Source of the DNA: Paenibacillus wynnii
GTDB lineage: Bacteria; Bacillota; Bacilli; Paenibacillales; Paenibacillaceae
NCBI RefSeq assembly: GCF_000757885.1
Contig: NZ_JQCR01000002.1
Location: 1,612,001-1,676,000 of the forward strand
Direction of reading: 5' to 3'
DNA length: 64,000 nucleotides
A program made the position numbers and the translations under genes. The notes below the pieces were generated by a model. That model saw only the letters and a program-made list of their open reading frames with translations, was not told the DNA's origin and did no database searches. Positions 46,326-55,464 of the stretch are shown one piece after another; positions within the stretch are counted from its first letter, which is position 1, and each line of letters starts with the position of its first letter.

Positions 46326-47984
46326 TCAAGTGGGGAGATAAATCGTGACAATGGTACCGACCCCTACTTCACTCGTTATCTCTACATGCCCCCTGTGTGC
46401 GGACACGATTTTCTTAACAATCATTATTCCGAGTCCATTCCCGTTTGTTCGGGTCGTGTGGAAGGCCATCCCTATGTTTTGCAGAACTTCATGGCTCATC
46501 CCTTCTCCATTGTCCGAGAATTTTATCGTTTGAAATCCATCACCGGTATTTAACTCTATACGAATCATTCCGCCAAAAGGTAATGCCTCTAATGAATTCC
46601 TCAATAAATTAAGGCAGACCTGCTTAATCTGATTTCGGTCACAATCAATTACAGAATCAACATTGACCTGTGTATGAATTGTAATCCTATTCATCTTTGC
46701 CTGAAATTCAAAAATATGGAGGACTTCCTGCAGAATAGTACTGCATCGCTCCTTTTTGAATTGTACGGCCTGAGGTTTACCTAAGATTAAAAATTCACCA
46801 ACAATTAAATTCACTCTTTCAACTTCAGACATAATAAGGTTGTAGTGCGGAAGCTGTGAATTTTTATTAGATAACTGGAGCATGCCTTTGATCGTTGTAA
46901 GGGGGTTACGGATCTCATGGGCAATACTCATGGCCAACTCACCTGCAAAAACCAGCTTCTCCGTATTTCGAAGAACTTCCTCTGTCTTCTTCATCTCCGT
47001 AATATTGCGTAAGCTTCCGATGACGCGGCTCAAAGATCCCGTAGCATCATACACAGGAACCACGTCTATTATAAAATGTTGCGCAGAGCCCTCCCGCTCC
47101 AGGGTAAGCTCCACTCCGGCACAATCCTCCTGCTGTAGTATCACACGCCGAAAATAATCTCCCACATCATTTAATGAAAATACATGGGTACCTATAATAC
47201 CTGCATACTGAGCAGTTTCCATTTGGAGCATCTCTGCAGCATTGTCATTGATATTAACGATAGTTCCTAATTCATCCGTAATAATTACACCTAAATAATT
47301 GGTCTCCAACAAGATTCGGTTGAGCAATTGAAACTGTGCATTTCCTTTCCGTAGCAAAAGCTCCCGCTCAATGGAATCTGCCATCGTACAGAGCAGCGGC
47401 AGCAGATGTGGGTGAGCGGCTTCAATATCCGCCATAAACGAGATTGTACCCAATAACTCCTGCCCATCCTCTTTATAAAAGGGAGCCGTACAGCACACTA
47501 GTCCATGCAGAATATGATGAAAATGATCCTGTCCTACCAATTGAAAGGATTTCTGGTAACGAAGACATAAGGAAATAGAGTTTAAGCCCACTTCCTCGGT
47601 AAACCGAACCCCCTCTTGCATCCCCACCAACCTAACAGTGTCAATAATTGTAGGGTCTCCTTTAAATGCCAGCAGATAACCCTCTGCGTCTGAAATAGCA
47701 ACTAATATAGGGCTGCCGGTTACAGAGGATAGAAATTTATTTACGAAAGATTCAATAACCTCAATAATTTCCTTGTATTTAATTAATTGTTCTTCCAGCC
47801 CCTCTGCTGAGAAACGTTCTGCAAAAAAGGGAGGCTGTTCAGGGTCTATTCCTGCATGGAAGCAATTCTGTCTGTAGGCCTCAATATCAACCTCATCCGT
47901 CAGTACCGATGCTCTCTCCAAATACACAACCCCACTTTTTGGAATATTTAATTTTAAAGCTATATTATGTATTCTACCTTTCAT
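46326..47984 (-). CDS. Cytoplasmic sensor histidine kinase (GAF-PAS-HisKA-HATPase)
   Basis: This is a 552-residue kinase without membrane segments. It has an N-terminal region with a GAF-like domain related to those of AcoR-type activators (about 60-215; SDAEGYLLAFKGDPTI, GVRFTEEVGLNSISLCL), a PAS domain (about 225-345), HisKA with the phosphorylated His in MSIAHEIRNPLTTIKG, and HATPase with N box NLLRNSLEAL, SDNGEGM and NGNGLGIMIVKKIVSAH. Similar orphan kinases feed the Spo0A phosphorelay in Bacillales, and no response regulator gene lies nearby, so that role is plausible but inferred. AAGGA precedes the ATG. Confidence 0.88.
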   Translation of the reverse strand: MKGRIHNIALKLNIPKSGVVYLERASVLTDEVDIEAYRQNCFHAGIDPEQPPFFAERFSAEGLEEQLIKYKEIIEVIESFVNKFLSSVTGSPILVAISDAEGYLLAFKGDPTIIDTVRLVGMQEGVRFTEEVGLNSISLCLRYQKSFQLVGQDHFHHILHGLVCCTAPFYKEDGQELLGTISFMADIEAAHPHLLPLLCTMADSIERELLLRKGNAQFQLLNRILLETNYLGVIITDELGTIVNINDNAAEMLQMETAQYAGIIGTHVFSLNDVGDYFRRVILQQEDCAGVELTLEREGSAQHFIIDVVPVYDATGSLSRVIGSLRNITEMKKTEEVLRNTEKLVFAGELAMSIAHEIRNPLTTIKGMLQLSNKNSQLPHYNLIMSEVERVNLIVGEFLILGKPQAVQFKKERCSTILQEVLHIFEFQAKMNRITIHTQVNVDSVIDCDRNQIKQVCLNLLRNSLEALPFGGMIRIELNTGDGFQTIKFSDNGEGMSHEVLQNIGMAFHTTRTNGNGLGIMIVKKIVSAHRGHVEITSEVGVGTIVTIYLPT

Positions 47985-48011
47985 GTCCTAATCCTTCCCA
48001 ACTGATCTATC

Positions 48012-48043
48012 AAAAAAACTTCGCCCCTTAAAGGGAACGAAGT
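48012..48043 (-). terminator. Terminator of the FocA/NirC-type gene
   Basis: On the minus strand ACTTCGTTCCC-tttaa-GGGGCGAAGT is followed by TTTTTTTGAT, 20 bp after the stop codon. Confidence 0.9.
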
Positions 48044-48062
48044 CTCTGGCTGGTGTAAGTTA

Positions 48063-48851
48063 CTAATGCTGGTCATCGTCTAAATAGGGCTTATTCACAT
48101 AATAATACATTACGCCCATCAGCACACCGCCGCCAATTAGATTTCCGAGGGTAACAGGTACAAGATTATGTACCACGCCCGCCCATGAAATCGTACCTGG
48201 ATGATCAAGCACCAGTGCAATAGCAAAGGTACACATATTGGCAATACTGTGCTCATACCCAGAGATAAAGAAGCAGAATACAAACAATACCATGGCGAAC
48301 ATTTTGGCGCCGTCACCCTTCATGGACATAGGTACAAAGAAAGCCAGACAGACGAGCCAGTTACAGAGTATACCACGGAAGAACAATTGTGACGTTGGAG
48401 CCTCCATCTTATGGGCTACCACATCCAGCAAGAATCCATTCACATCGGAACTATAGAACAATCCTGTCAAATAGATGAGCAGTGCAAATGCGATCGCGCC
48501 CAAGATATTACCAAAGTAGCTAACGACCCACAATCGTACAACTTCAGCCCATTTCATCTTTCGTCTTAATGCTGCATACGTGAAATAAAAGGTGTCCCCG
48601 GTGAATAGGTCACCACCCCCGTAAGAAATCAGGATGATGGCTGCACCGAAGGTAATAGCCGCCATTGGGTAGGTCATCGGCGAATGTTCCATATAGAAGA
48701 AGTTCCCTGTCTTAAACGCAACAATGACGCCAAACCCTATAAACATACTAGCCAGCATAGCTCTGGCAATGTAGCGGAATACGCTTTGCCGGTATATTTT
48801 CTGCTTTTTTAGAGCTAATCGTTCCACCTGCATCAGCGCTTCGTTTTCCAT
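48063..48851 (-). CDS. Formate/nitrite transporter family channel (FocA/NirC)
   Basis: This 262-residue pentameric anion channel subunit has six helices. Family signatures are ISYGGGDLFTGDTFYFT, GILCNWLVCLAFFVPMSMKGD and SGYEHSIANM. Members move formate, nitrite or hydrosulfide. The sequence does not decide the ion, and no nitrite or formate enzyme gene is adjacent. GGAGGG lies 3-4 nt before the ATG, which is close; an in-frame ATG seven codons in is an alternative. It is a single gene with its own terminator. Confidence 0.92.
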   Translation of the reverse strand: MENEALMQVERLALKKQKIYRQSVFRYIARAMLASMFIGFGVIVAFKTGNFFYMEHSPMTYPMAAITFGAAIILISYGGGDLFTGDTFYFTYAALRRKMKWAEVVRLWVVSYFGNILGAIAFALLIYLTGLFYSSDVNGFLLDVVAHKMEAPTSQLFFRGILCNWLVCLAFFVPMSMKGDGAKMFAMVLFVFCFFISGYEHSIANMCTFAIALVLDHPGTISWAGVVHNLVPVTLGNLIGGGVLMGVMYYYVNKPYLDDDQH

Positions 48852-48966
48852 ATACCCTCCGTCTCAGGCCTGTTATTTTCAGCTAATGGGTTAGAAGTAC
48901 AACCCGGGCTTATTATACCCAATAAACCGCTGGAAATTGCTTGAACCATGGAACGGTAATTAATTG

Positions 48967-49056
48967 CTAGCTCTCTTCGTTTAATTCTGCGATGGCCTCC
49001 GCCTTTTCGCTGCTGGCTACTATGATAAGCACTAGTATTAAACCTCCAAGAATCAT
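48967..49056 (-). CDS. Possible 29-residue single-pass membrane peptide
   Basis: ATG 49056, behind AAAAAAGGGGA, opens a 29-codon frame: hydrophobic helix ILGGLILVLIIVASS followed by the charged tail EKAEAIAELNEES. The composition (membrane helix, then acidic tail) resembles real bacterial micropeptides. It lies in the gap between telA and the channel gene. No terminator is obvious. Treat as a candidate. Confidence 0.4.
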   Translation of the reverse strand: MILGGLILVLIIVASSEKAEAIAELNEES

Positions 49057-49134
49057 AGGCCTATCCCCTTTTTTCCCCACATGTCTTGCCTTATGTGACA
49101 ATTTATGTGTGAAAGAAGGGTTATATGATGGTTG

Positions 49135-50232
49135 TTAGTTCAAAAAATTGCTTAATTCGCCGGAAGCAGCACCTTCTGGGAGCGAAGGCTTGTCCGCCTG
49201 ATTAAGTCCTAGACGGTTGTTAAGCTGGGTATTGATCGTAGTCATCTTAGATGTGTAATCCTGACAGCTCTCAATAATACGGCGATTGGACTGTTCTGAG
49301 GTATCCAGAGCAATCATCAAGTCCCCGATGGCCTGATTCACGGATTCCATAGACATCGAAGGCTTGGAGAGCAGCTCCGTTGTTTTTTCGGTAGTTGTGC
49401 GAAGCAACCTCGCATTCTCCTTGAACTGATCCTCTATCGTCTTATTCGTTGCCTCTACAGCGGAAATTACATTCTCCTGATCAGCCAAAGACATGGCAAT
49501 CATTGCAGATACAGTGATTAGATTCGAGGTCTTATCAATCGCATTGTTTACGGAATCAATGAGCTTGTCGTTGTTATCATTAATGATGTCCGTAGCAGCA
49601 ATCGCTTGGTTATAGAGCATAATCATCTCTGTCATTGACTGAACACGCACCATTACTTTACGCAGACCCCGCTCAAGATAAGCTTTACGAAACTCATTCT
49701 CCGGCTTGGCGATCTCCACATCGAACATTTCCTTCAACTTATTGCCAAAGGCAATCTTGGTCTGAAGGTTGTAGATCTCCTCCATGGAGGTACGCTTCAG
49801 CTGACGCATGTTAACGATGCTTTCTTCCAGCGTATCTCTGCCATCCCGAAGACCGGTTACAATAGCCTCGATATTCGTACGGACGGACTGATATTTGTAG
49901 ACGTAGTTCTTGAGCGGACTTTTACGGAGTATTTTTCCAAAAAAGCTTACATTCTTGCTCTGTTGTAAATCCTCGCATTCGTTCCGCAGCTTCATGATCA
50001 TGTTAGGCACTTCTACACGTTTGCCTGACATCAGATCATTCACAGGTCGATCCAAGAGCTTCAGGGTTTGTCCCGCTTTCTCCTGTGTTTTGACCCCTAG
50101 CTTGCCGATTTCATCCATGAGGGAGTCCAGTGTTACAGTATCCGTCTTACTTACCTTCTCAATCAGCTGTGAGGCCTCTTGGACAACCTTCTGCTCGTCT
50201 TCTTTCTTCAGTTGAATCAACTGTGTGGACAT
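49135..50232 (-). CDS. telA: TelA / toxic-anion resistance family protein
   Basis: This is a 365-residue soluble, mostly helical protein. LLDRPVNDLMSGKRVEVPNMIM and LRKVMVRVQSMTEMIMLYNQAIAATDII are typical of the TelA/YceH/YaaN family, linked to tellurite and cell-envelope stress resistance. AGGAGG precedes the ATG. It is the last gene of the ter operon and lies 11 bp after the XpaC-like gene, as the pair occurs elsewhere in Bacillales (xpaC-yaaN, yceG-yceH). The molecular activity is unknown. Confidence 0.93.
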   Translation of the reverse strand: MSTQLIQLKKEDEQKVVQEASQLIEKVSKTDTVTLDSLMDEIGKLGVKTQEKAGQTLKLLDRPVNDLMSGKRVEVPNMIMKLRNECEDLQQSKNVSFFGKILRKSPLKNYVYKYQSVRTNIEAIVTGLRDGRDTLEESIVNMRQLKRTSMEEIYNLQTKIAFGNKLKEMFDVEIAKPENEFRKAYLERGLRKVMVRVQSMTEMIMLYNQAIAATDIINDNNDKLIDSVNNAIDKTSNLITVSAMIAMSLADQENVISAVEATNKTIEDQFKENARLLRTTTEKTTELLSKPSMSMESVNQAIGDLMIALDTSEQSNRRIIESCQDYTSKMTTINTQLNNRLGLNQADKPSLPEGAASGELSNFLN

Positions 50233-50243
50233 AAGCTTTCCTC

Positions 50244-50972
50244 CTATAATTCGGAGCTGCTGTACCGCTGATGAATCAGTTCCGCCTTCGTCTGAAGTTC
50301 CATCAGGTCTTTATGCTCGATCGTTGAAGCGATATCGGATATTTTGGAATCGACATCCTTCAGACCGTTCAGCAGCATTCTCCGATTTCTGGTTTTTGCT
50401 TCGCCGCCAAGCCGTAGGAACGGATTAATGACAGCATTCAAATCCTTCAAAATCAATCTGCGGACCGTATGATTAATTTCGCCGTTACCCAGCTCCTGAA
50501 GCAGCGGAATGACCCGTTGAAGCCTAGCGAACAGTGCCAGTGACTTCTCCACAATTTCATTGTCCAGTGTATCCTTCTGCCCTTCGGAGATAATCATATC
50601 CTCCAGAATGCTCAAATACTCTACCACGGGTGCGAACTCCGGGCCAATCTTGACCTCCTCGCTCCCCCTGCCGCTGATGGCGTGGCTAGGGGATAGCGTA
50701 GGAACAGATACAGGGCTGCTTGCCGGAGTACCGGCAGAAGCACTCTTATTGACGGATGGAGACGCAACCTGTACAGACTCCGTCCCTGCAGGAAGTACCT
50801 CTTCAGGAAGATTCGTTCGTTTCCGTTGTCCTGATACTAAACCGACAGCTCCTCCTGCAGCTGGCAACAGCAAGGATAGCATTTCCGGAAGAAAGGGACT
50901 GGTCATTACCGCAGCCACGTAACCAATTCCGGCGTACATCAATATCTTCGATTTCGAATGAATGTTAATCAC
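50244..50972 (-). CDS. Membrane-anchored XpaC/YceG-position protein of the ter operon
   Basis: This is a 242-residue protein with two hydrophobic segments near the N-terminus (ILMYAGIGYVAAVMTSPFLP; LSLLLPAAGGAVGLVSG), a Ser/Pro/Val-rich linker (about 60-105) and a helical C-terminal domain (VEYLSILEDMIISEGQ onward). Its position before telA matches XpaC-type proteins, but similarity to them is only general. Start: GTG 50972 is embedded in the GAGGTGATT ribosome-like sequence. The codon best placed after that site is ATT 50963, so a rare ATT start, or TTG/ATG 10-11 codons in, must be considered. Confidence 0.75.
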   Translation of the reverse strand: MINIHSKSKILMYAGIGYVAAVMTSPFLPEMLSLLLPAAGGAVGLVSGQRKRTNLPEEVLPAGTESVQVASPSVNKSASAGTPASSPVSVPTLSPSHAISGRGSEEVKIGPEFAPVVEYLSILEDMIISEGQKDTLDNEIVEKSLALFARLQRVIPLLQELGNGEINHTVRRLILKDLNAVINPFLRLGGEAKTRNRRMLLNGLKDVDSKISDIASTIEHKDLMELQTKAELIHQRYSSSEL

Positions 50973-50999
50973 CTCTTGCGTTAACGTATTCCTAAGCTG

Positions 51000-52055
51000 T
51001 TAGTTCACGGTATCCGGAACGGCAGATTCGCCGTTTGATTTCATAATTAGCGGTTTCTCAACATGGCTGGCTAGGACGTCCACTGTGAAATCCACAGGCT
51101 GCACCTCGCCGCCAAGCGCACTTTTTACCGCTAGATAAGGAAAGTTGATTCCAGACAGACATGAAATATGCAGGCCGCCCGACATCCGGGGATTAACCTC
51201 CAATAGCTTGGGTATAGAGCCATTGTACTTCATTTGGACATTGAAATTGTATGGGATTTTGTACGTCTCAGCAACTTTCGCAGCAATTTCCTTCAGCTCA
51301 ACGTTATGCTCCATAAGCCGCAAACGCCCTCCCGCCTTACGGCGCGGAACCGCGGCCAGCAAATTACCTGCCTCGTCTGCCAGACAATCAATACTGTATT
51401 CAAATCCCTCAAGCAGCTCCATGACCATCAGTTCGGGGAAAGACGGTTCACTGGAAAGTATTCGGTATGCATCCTCGAACGAAATCATAGAGGTAACATG
51501 GCCGAACAGATCCTGCAGAGGGCTTCGGTTATTATCAATAATCCGGAAACCCAGTCCACCCTCCGAATCGGTGGGTTTGAAACAAACCTGGTGTCCTCTA
51601 GCTACAAGATCCTCATAGGCTGCTTTGAACTGTTCTGCCGTACTGACTACATGGTAATCAGGTATAGTCATAATCCCCTTTTCCTTAACGCTCTCGTAAA
51701 ATTTCCCTTTATCCATAATGGTCTCCAGCAAATCGACATTCCTGCAGACGATAAGCTTCGTACCAATAGCGTCGAACAAATGGGCATGCAAAGCAATATC
51801 AAGCATATGCAGACGCGGAATAAAGATATCTATCTCATTTCGTCGGCAAAAATCAACGCAGAACTGCACGTACTCTATCCCCTCAAGCTTAGGTTCAGTT
51901 TCCGCAAAGTCAGCTCCCTGAAGTGACATGTGCAAAATATCAGGATGGGTTGCGAATATGGTGAACGGGATTTCATCTTCATTATTACGAATTAGATTCA
52001 TATAATGGAAAGCCACAGAGAACCAACGATTGAAATATATATTAACCTTTTTCAT
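51000..52055 (-). CDS. ATP-grasp ligase of the ter metabolite operon
   Basis: This is a 351-residue ATP-grasp enzyme of the CarB/biotin-carboxylase-like type. It has an N-terminal pre-ATP-grasp fold (VNIYFNRWFSVAFHYMNLI), the P-loop-like GHQVCFKPTDSEGGLGFRII, the adenine-binding strand ELMVMELLEGFEYSIDC, and a metal-binding end motif in LLEVNPRMSGGLHIS. It should join a carboxylate to an amine or similar nucleophile using ATP. Its start overlaps the HAD gene stop (ATGA-type), indicating coupling. This family member is specific to ter-associated operons; the substrate is unknown. Confidence 0.88.
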   Translation of the reverse strand: MKKVNIYFNRWFSVAFHYMNLIRNNEDEIPFTIFATHPDILHMSLQGADFAETEPKLEGIEYVQFCVDFCRRNEIDIFIPRLHMLDIALHAHLFDAIGTKLIVCRNVDLLETIMDKGKFYESVKEKGIMTIPDYHVVSTAEQFKAAYEDLVARGHQVCFKPTDSEGGLGFRIIDNNRSPLQDLFGHVTSMISFEDAYRILSSEPSFPELMVMELLEGFEYSIDCLADEAGNLLAAVPRRKAGGRLRLMEHNVELKEIAAKVAETYKIPYNFNVQMKYNGSIPKLLEVNPRMSGGLHISCLSGINFPYLAVKSALGGEVQPVDFTVDVLASHVEKPLIMKSNGESAVPDTVN

Positions 52056-52885
52056 GGCAGTCCCACTCCCAATACCCCTAAATTGTTGTAAATAGTCCTT
52101 ACATACTGCAAAATCTCATCACTGGCGAACACACCCGAGCAGGTGGTGAAAGAGTACACCCCTACCCTAAAACCCTCTTGATGTTCAGCAAATATTTCTC
52201 CATGGCAGGGGGCAATCGCATAATCAGCGGCATCCAGCAGGCATTTATCCAGCAGAGAATCTCCGGAAGCCACCATGGGTTCATTCTGAACCGTTCGCCG
52301 GACGTGCTCGATAGCAGCACTCTTATTCACCGCTTCCGGTACCGCATACAACTTTCGGCCTTGAAGGGAAGCCTTCCAGCCAAGATCATTCAGCTTATCT
52401 GCCAATTGGGATACCACATTCAGAGGAAGCAAGTCGCGTTGAACCACAAAGGTGAAAAATAATCCGTCGCAATAACGCTCAGTAAGAATCCACTCATCAC
52501 GCAGTGCCGACCTTACGATCGTTCTGATCTCCTCTGCCGGTGCAGAATGGAGCTCTAACCGCTTCCCAACGGATGTTCTCCACTCCATGTCGACCTTGCC
52601 GTCAATCAGGATGTTACCGCCATTACTCGTGACAGCATAATCAGGAATTACTGTCTCTTGAAAAAGGTTGATCCGCTTGTACTGCTCCACGGTCCGAGTG
52701 GTTACCGGCATAAACACTATGTTTCCGGCAAGGCTTATAAGCTGCGAGAGTGCTCTCTCTGAAATGTATGATACCGTTATTCCATTAATGATCTCCGCCG
52801 GAACAAGTCCCGGTGAATCTTCGGGAACACCGATAGCATTCCGGGAGTAGATCAGTGTACGATCCAAATCACTGGCGTAGATCAT
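52052..52885 (-). CDS. HAD-superfamily phosphatase of the ter metabolite operon
   Basis: This is a 277-residue phosphohydrolase. Motif I is SDLDRTLIYS with the nucleophile Asp; MPVTTRTVEQY is motif II; and a cap domain lies in between. NKSAAIEHV supplies the motif III Lys and MVASGDSLLDKCLL motif IV acids. The order resembles sucrose-phosphate phosphatase-like HADs. It overlaps the StiP gene stop by 4 bp and the ATP-grasp gene start by 4 bp, so all three are translationally coupled. It probably removes a phosphate from the pathway intermediate made by the phosphoribosyltransferases. Confidence 0.88.
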   Translation of the reverse strand: MIYASDLDRTLIYSRNAIGVPEDSPGLVPAEIINGITVSYISERALSQLISLAGNIVFMPVTTRTVEQYKRINLFQETVIPDYAVTSNGGNILIDGKVDMEWRTSVGKRLELHSAPAEEIRTIVRSALRDEWILTERYCDGLFFTFVVQRDLLPLNVVSQLADKLNDLGWKASLQGRKLYAVPEAVNKSAAIEHVRRTVQNEPMVASGDSLLDKCLLDAADYAIAPCHGEIFAEHQEGFRVGVYSFTTCSGVFASDEILQYVRTIYNNLGVLGVGLP

Positions 52886-54033
52886 TCACTCTCTCCCTTC
52901 AGCGGCTTAATGATACCGCAGCAGGAATAAGTTAATCCCGGATATACCTCAACGGGTACCCCTCGGTCTTTGGCCAGCAGCATAATATGCTGCAGGTTGG
53001 GGTTGTCCATGGAGTTAACAAGGATTTTCCACGGTACCCTCCGTAGAAGGACTCTGGTTGTCTCCCCTACCCCCGGCTTGATCAAGTTAATGTCTGCAAT
53101 ATGGAATGATTCCTGAATGCTGCGAATATCTTTCAAGCCTTGCCAAGTGATCTCTGGGGGAGACTCGATCATATCTACGGCAATATTCGACGCTTCTTGG
53201 GCGACAGAATCAAAATGGGGACATATCGCCTCAATAAAAGTATTGGACACATCCGTTTCCAACCATTCTTTATAGAATTTCGCTCCATGGAAGTCATTGG
53301 GGCCTATTAAGTCATCCCGCTGCACCGTACGGCTCATGAGTCCGGAGACGGTAGAATTTAAGCAGGCGCTCGGAATCAGATAATCCTCTCTAGTTCCGTA
53401 GGTCGCAGAACAGTACCCCGGATCAGCTAGCACCGCCAAGTCGTCACTCAGCTTAATTCCATATTTATTATAAAAACTCTCACAAGCCGCAATCAGGACT
53501 TGGCGAATGGCGCCCTTTCCTGTCCAGCCGTCAATAAACTGTAGATCCGCATCCAGTCCATGCTTCTGAAGCATGTAAATTACAGCATTCTCATCAATAC
53601 CTTTGCCGCGGATAATCGATATACTATAATGCGGCAATTCCACCCCATATCGGTAAGCAATATAACGTTTAATTAGTACACCGATAGGTGTTCCTGCTCT
53701 CGCAAGAGAAACAAGTACAGTATTCAAACCTCTTTGCTCTACGATCAATTCGGAGACAACCGCGACAGCAAGAGCTACCTTACGAGAGGATTCGCGAAGT
53801 GTTTCGTGGAACAACCCGATGTAAGCATCCGTAGGCTGGTATTCAACAGGAAGCATTTCTGAGTAGTGTACACCGGATTGAATGGCCTCTTCCCGTTCCT
53901 CTGTTGCCCGTTCTAGGGATACATCACTCAGGTCTTTTAACAGAAAGGTTACATCTGAAGGAGGATAGCTGCCGAGTTGCACCGGGGGAGCAATTCTTCG
54001 GTTCATGACTTGTTCCATTCCTATAATGTTCAT
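52882..54033 (-). CDS. StiP/PRTase-like protein with C-terminal PELOTA RNA-binding-like domain
   Basis: This is a 383-residue protein. The N-terminal part (DVTFLLKDLSDVSLERATEE; ALAVAVVSELIVEQRGLNTVLVSLARAGTPIGVLIKRY; HYSISIIRGKGIDENAV) matches proteins annotated as StiP cysteine protease-like, which have been reinterpreted as phosphoribosyltransferase-fold enzymes of Ter systems. The last about 75 residues (ETTRVLLRRVPWKILV through VPVEVYPGLTYSCCGIIKPL) look like a PELOTA-type L7Ae-fold domain. GGAGGCG precedes the ATG. It is adjacent to the PRTase gene with no spacer. The catalytic role is inferred, and a protease activity is not supported by anything seen here. Confidence 0.82.
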   Translation of the reverse strand: MNIIGMEQVMNRRIAPPVQLGSYPPSDVTFLLKDLSDVSLERATEEREEAIQSGVHYSEMLPVEYQPTDAYIGLFHETLRESSRKVALAVAVVSELIVEQRGLNTVLVSLARAGTPIGVLIKRYIAYRYGVELPHYSISIIRGKGIDENAVIYMLQKHGLDADLQFIDGWTGKGAIRQVLIAACESFYNKYGIKLSDDLAVLADPGYCSATYGTREDYLIPSACLNSTVSGLMSRTVQRDDLIGPNDFHGAKFYKEWLETDVSNTFIEAICPHFDSVAQEASNIAVDMIESPPEITWQGLKDIRSIQESFHIADINLIKPGVGETTRVLLRRVPWKILVNSMDNPNLQHIMLLAKDRGVPVEVYPGLTYSCCGIIKPLKGESE

Positions 54034-55464
54034 TCACACGCCTCCCGTTCCTGTTTCTTCTGAGGTTAGAACCACAAGATGCACTTTGTGACGGGCAAGC
54101 TTGTTCAATATATTCATCATCGGCTGAATACGCGTCTGGGGAACCTCACGCTCCAGCAGTACAAAGATTTCATCATATTGCCCCGGTTCAACATTATAGA
54201 TAAAGTTTGTAATTTCCGGGTCACCGGCAGATGGATAACCAGCGGCGCTATGGACTCCATAATCCAGTCTGCGATTAGGATGAATTGGACTACGTGTCGT
54301 TGATTGATAGGAGATTCCATCCCCCATCTCAGCCGCAATTCGCATAGGAAGATACATGAACTCACCCACGCCGAGCACCAATGTCTGAGTACCCTCCCGC
54401 ATGGTCCGCAATTGATCAGCTATCTTACGTACCCCGGTATCAACTTCGGCATTCTGCCCGGATTCCAGCCCGAATCGGCCGCTGTATTTCATATAGGGAG
54501 ACTTATTCACCTCATGCAGAGAATCTGTAGAAGTCACAGGAATTCGTATCATTCCATCCGGGACATAAGTTGTTACCACCGGTACCTCTGCAGCGGTTGG
54601 CATTTCGTTATTGTTATTAACGGTATTCAATAGCGGGATACCCTTAACCTCAATACTACCCTGAAGGAGGCACAAGGACTTGATTGAAATCCCCAGCTCT
54701 TGCTCCAGTTCCCGATAGACCTCCACATTCTTACCACTCCTCCAGTCGAGAATGGAGGCAATTACATATTCGTGGCGCGGGAACTTGGACTGAATATCAC
54801 GAATCGTATTAATGGCTGTATTTCCTGTCGTAATCTCATCATCAACCAATATAATCGGCTCGGTGCCGGACAGCATGCTGGCGTCTAGTGCGTAGCATAA
54901 ATGGTCAACAGCGTGAGAATGCTCTTCTTCAAAGTTAATAACGGATTCCAGATCCGGAATATCCTCACGGGTGGTATGAATATAAGAAGCATTTCCTGCG
55001 AACAAGTTGTACATACTATGTCCAAGCGCCGTTGCTGTCTCTGCAAAGCCTATAAAAACAACAGGCTCAGGCAAGATCAGATTGGCCTTCATCAACTCAT
55101 GATAAGCTTCCTCAGCATGCCCCGGGTGAATGAGTCCATTCATAGCTTGCCGGAGCAGCCTTTCTACGATGTCACTGTGAGTGTTACCACTGCAAAGATC
55201 CATCTCCCGGTACAATAACAGACCCAGAGCTGCTCCACTTAGCAGCGGTGTGTATGGATTAACGGGAATGTGCTTGCCGAGGACTTTGCTGACGAATAAA
55301 AAAGAACGTTTCTTATTAATGCGGGCCGCCATCGAAAATAATGCAGATATCGGCATATGAAAAGGATTGGAGGTTTCAGTTACTGAAACCTGCAGGTTCT
55401 CGACGATATTAAACGTATGAGTATTCGTTCTCGGGCAATAGTCCGACAAAATGCTGTTGTTCAT
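54034..55464 (-). CDS. Phosphoribosyltransferase with C-terminal TRSP-like domain
   Basis: This is a 476-residue protein. The PRPP-binding loop is clear: EPIILVDDEITTGNTAINTI (about residue 205). An upstream conserved segment VVFIGFAETATALGHSMYNL carries the typical adjacent loop. The C-terminal region (QTLVLGVGEFMYLPMRIAAE then MGDGISYQSTTRSPIHP) matches the TRSP domain found attached to such enzymes in tellurium-resistance operons. It should attach ribose-phosphate to a base or base-like acceptor. Its start lies 56 bp inside the end of the aldolase gene, so the two are coupled. Confidence 0.87.
   Translation of the reverse strand: MNNSILSDYCPRTNTHTFNIVENLQVSVTETSNPFHMPISALFSMAARINKKRSFLFVSKVLGKHIPVNPYTPLLSGAALGLLLYREMDLCSGNTHSDIVERLLRQAMNGLIHPGHAEEAYHELMKANLILPEPVVFIGFAETATALGHSMYNLFAGNASYIHTTREDIPDLESVINFEEEHSHAVDHLCYALDASMLSGTEPIILVDDEITTGNTAINTIRDIQSKFPRHEYVIASILDWRSGKNVEVYRELEQELGISIKSLCLLQGSIEVKGIPLLNTVNNNNEMPTAAEVPVVTTYVPDGMIRIPVTSTDSLHEVNKSPYMKYSGRFGLESGQNAEVDTGVRKIADQLRTMREGTQTLVLGVGEFMYLPMRIAAEMGDGISYQSTTRSPIHPNRRLDYGVHSAAGYPSAGDPEITNFIYNVEPGQYDEIFVLLEREVPQTRIQPMMNILNKLARHKVHLVVLTSEETGTGGV

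Noticed and set aside
52882..54033. Calling the StiP-family protein a cysteine protease
   Set aside because: Database names say so, but no protease motif is visible. The operon context and sequence fit a phosphoribosyltransferase-like enzyme with an RNA-binding-type tail better.
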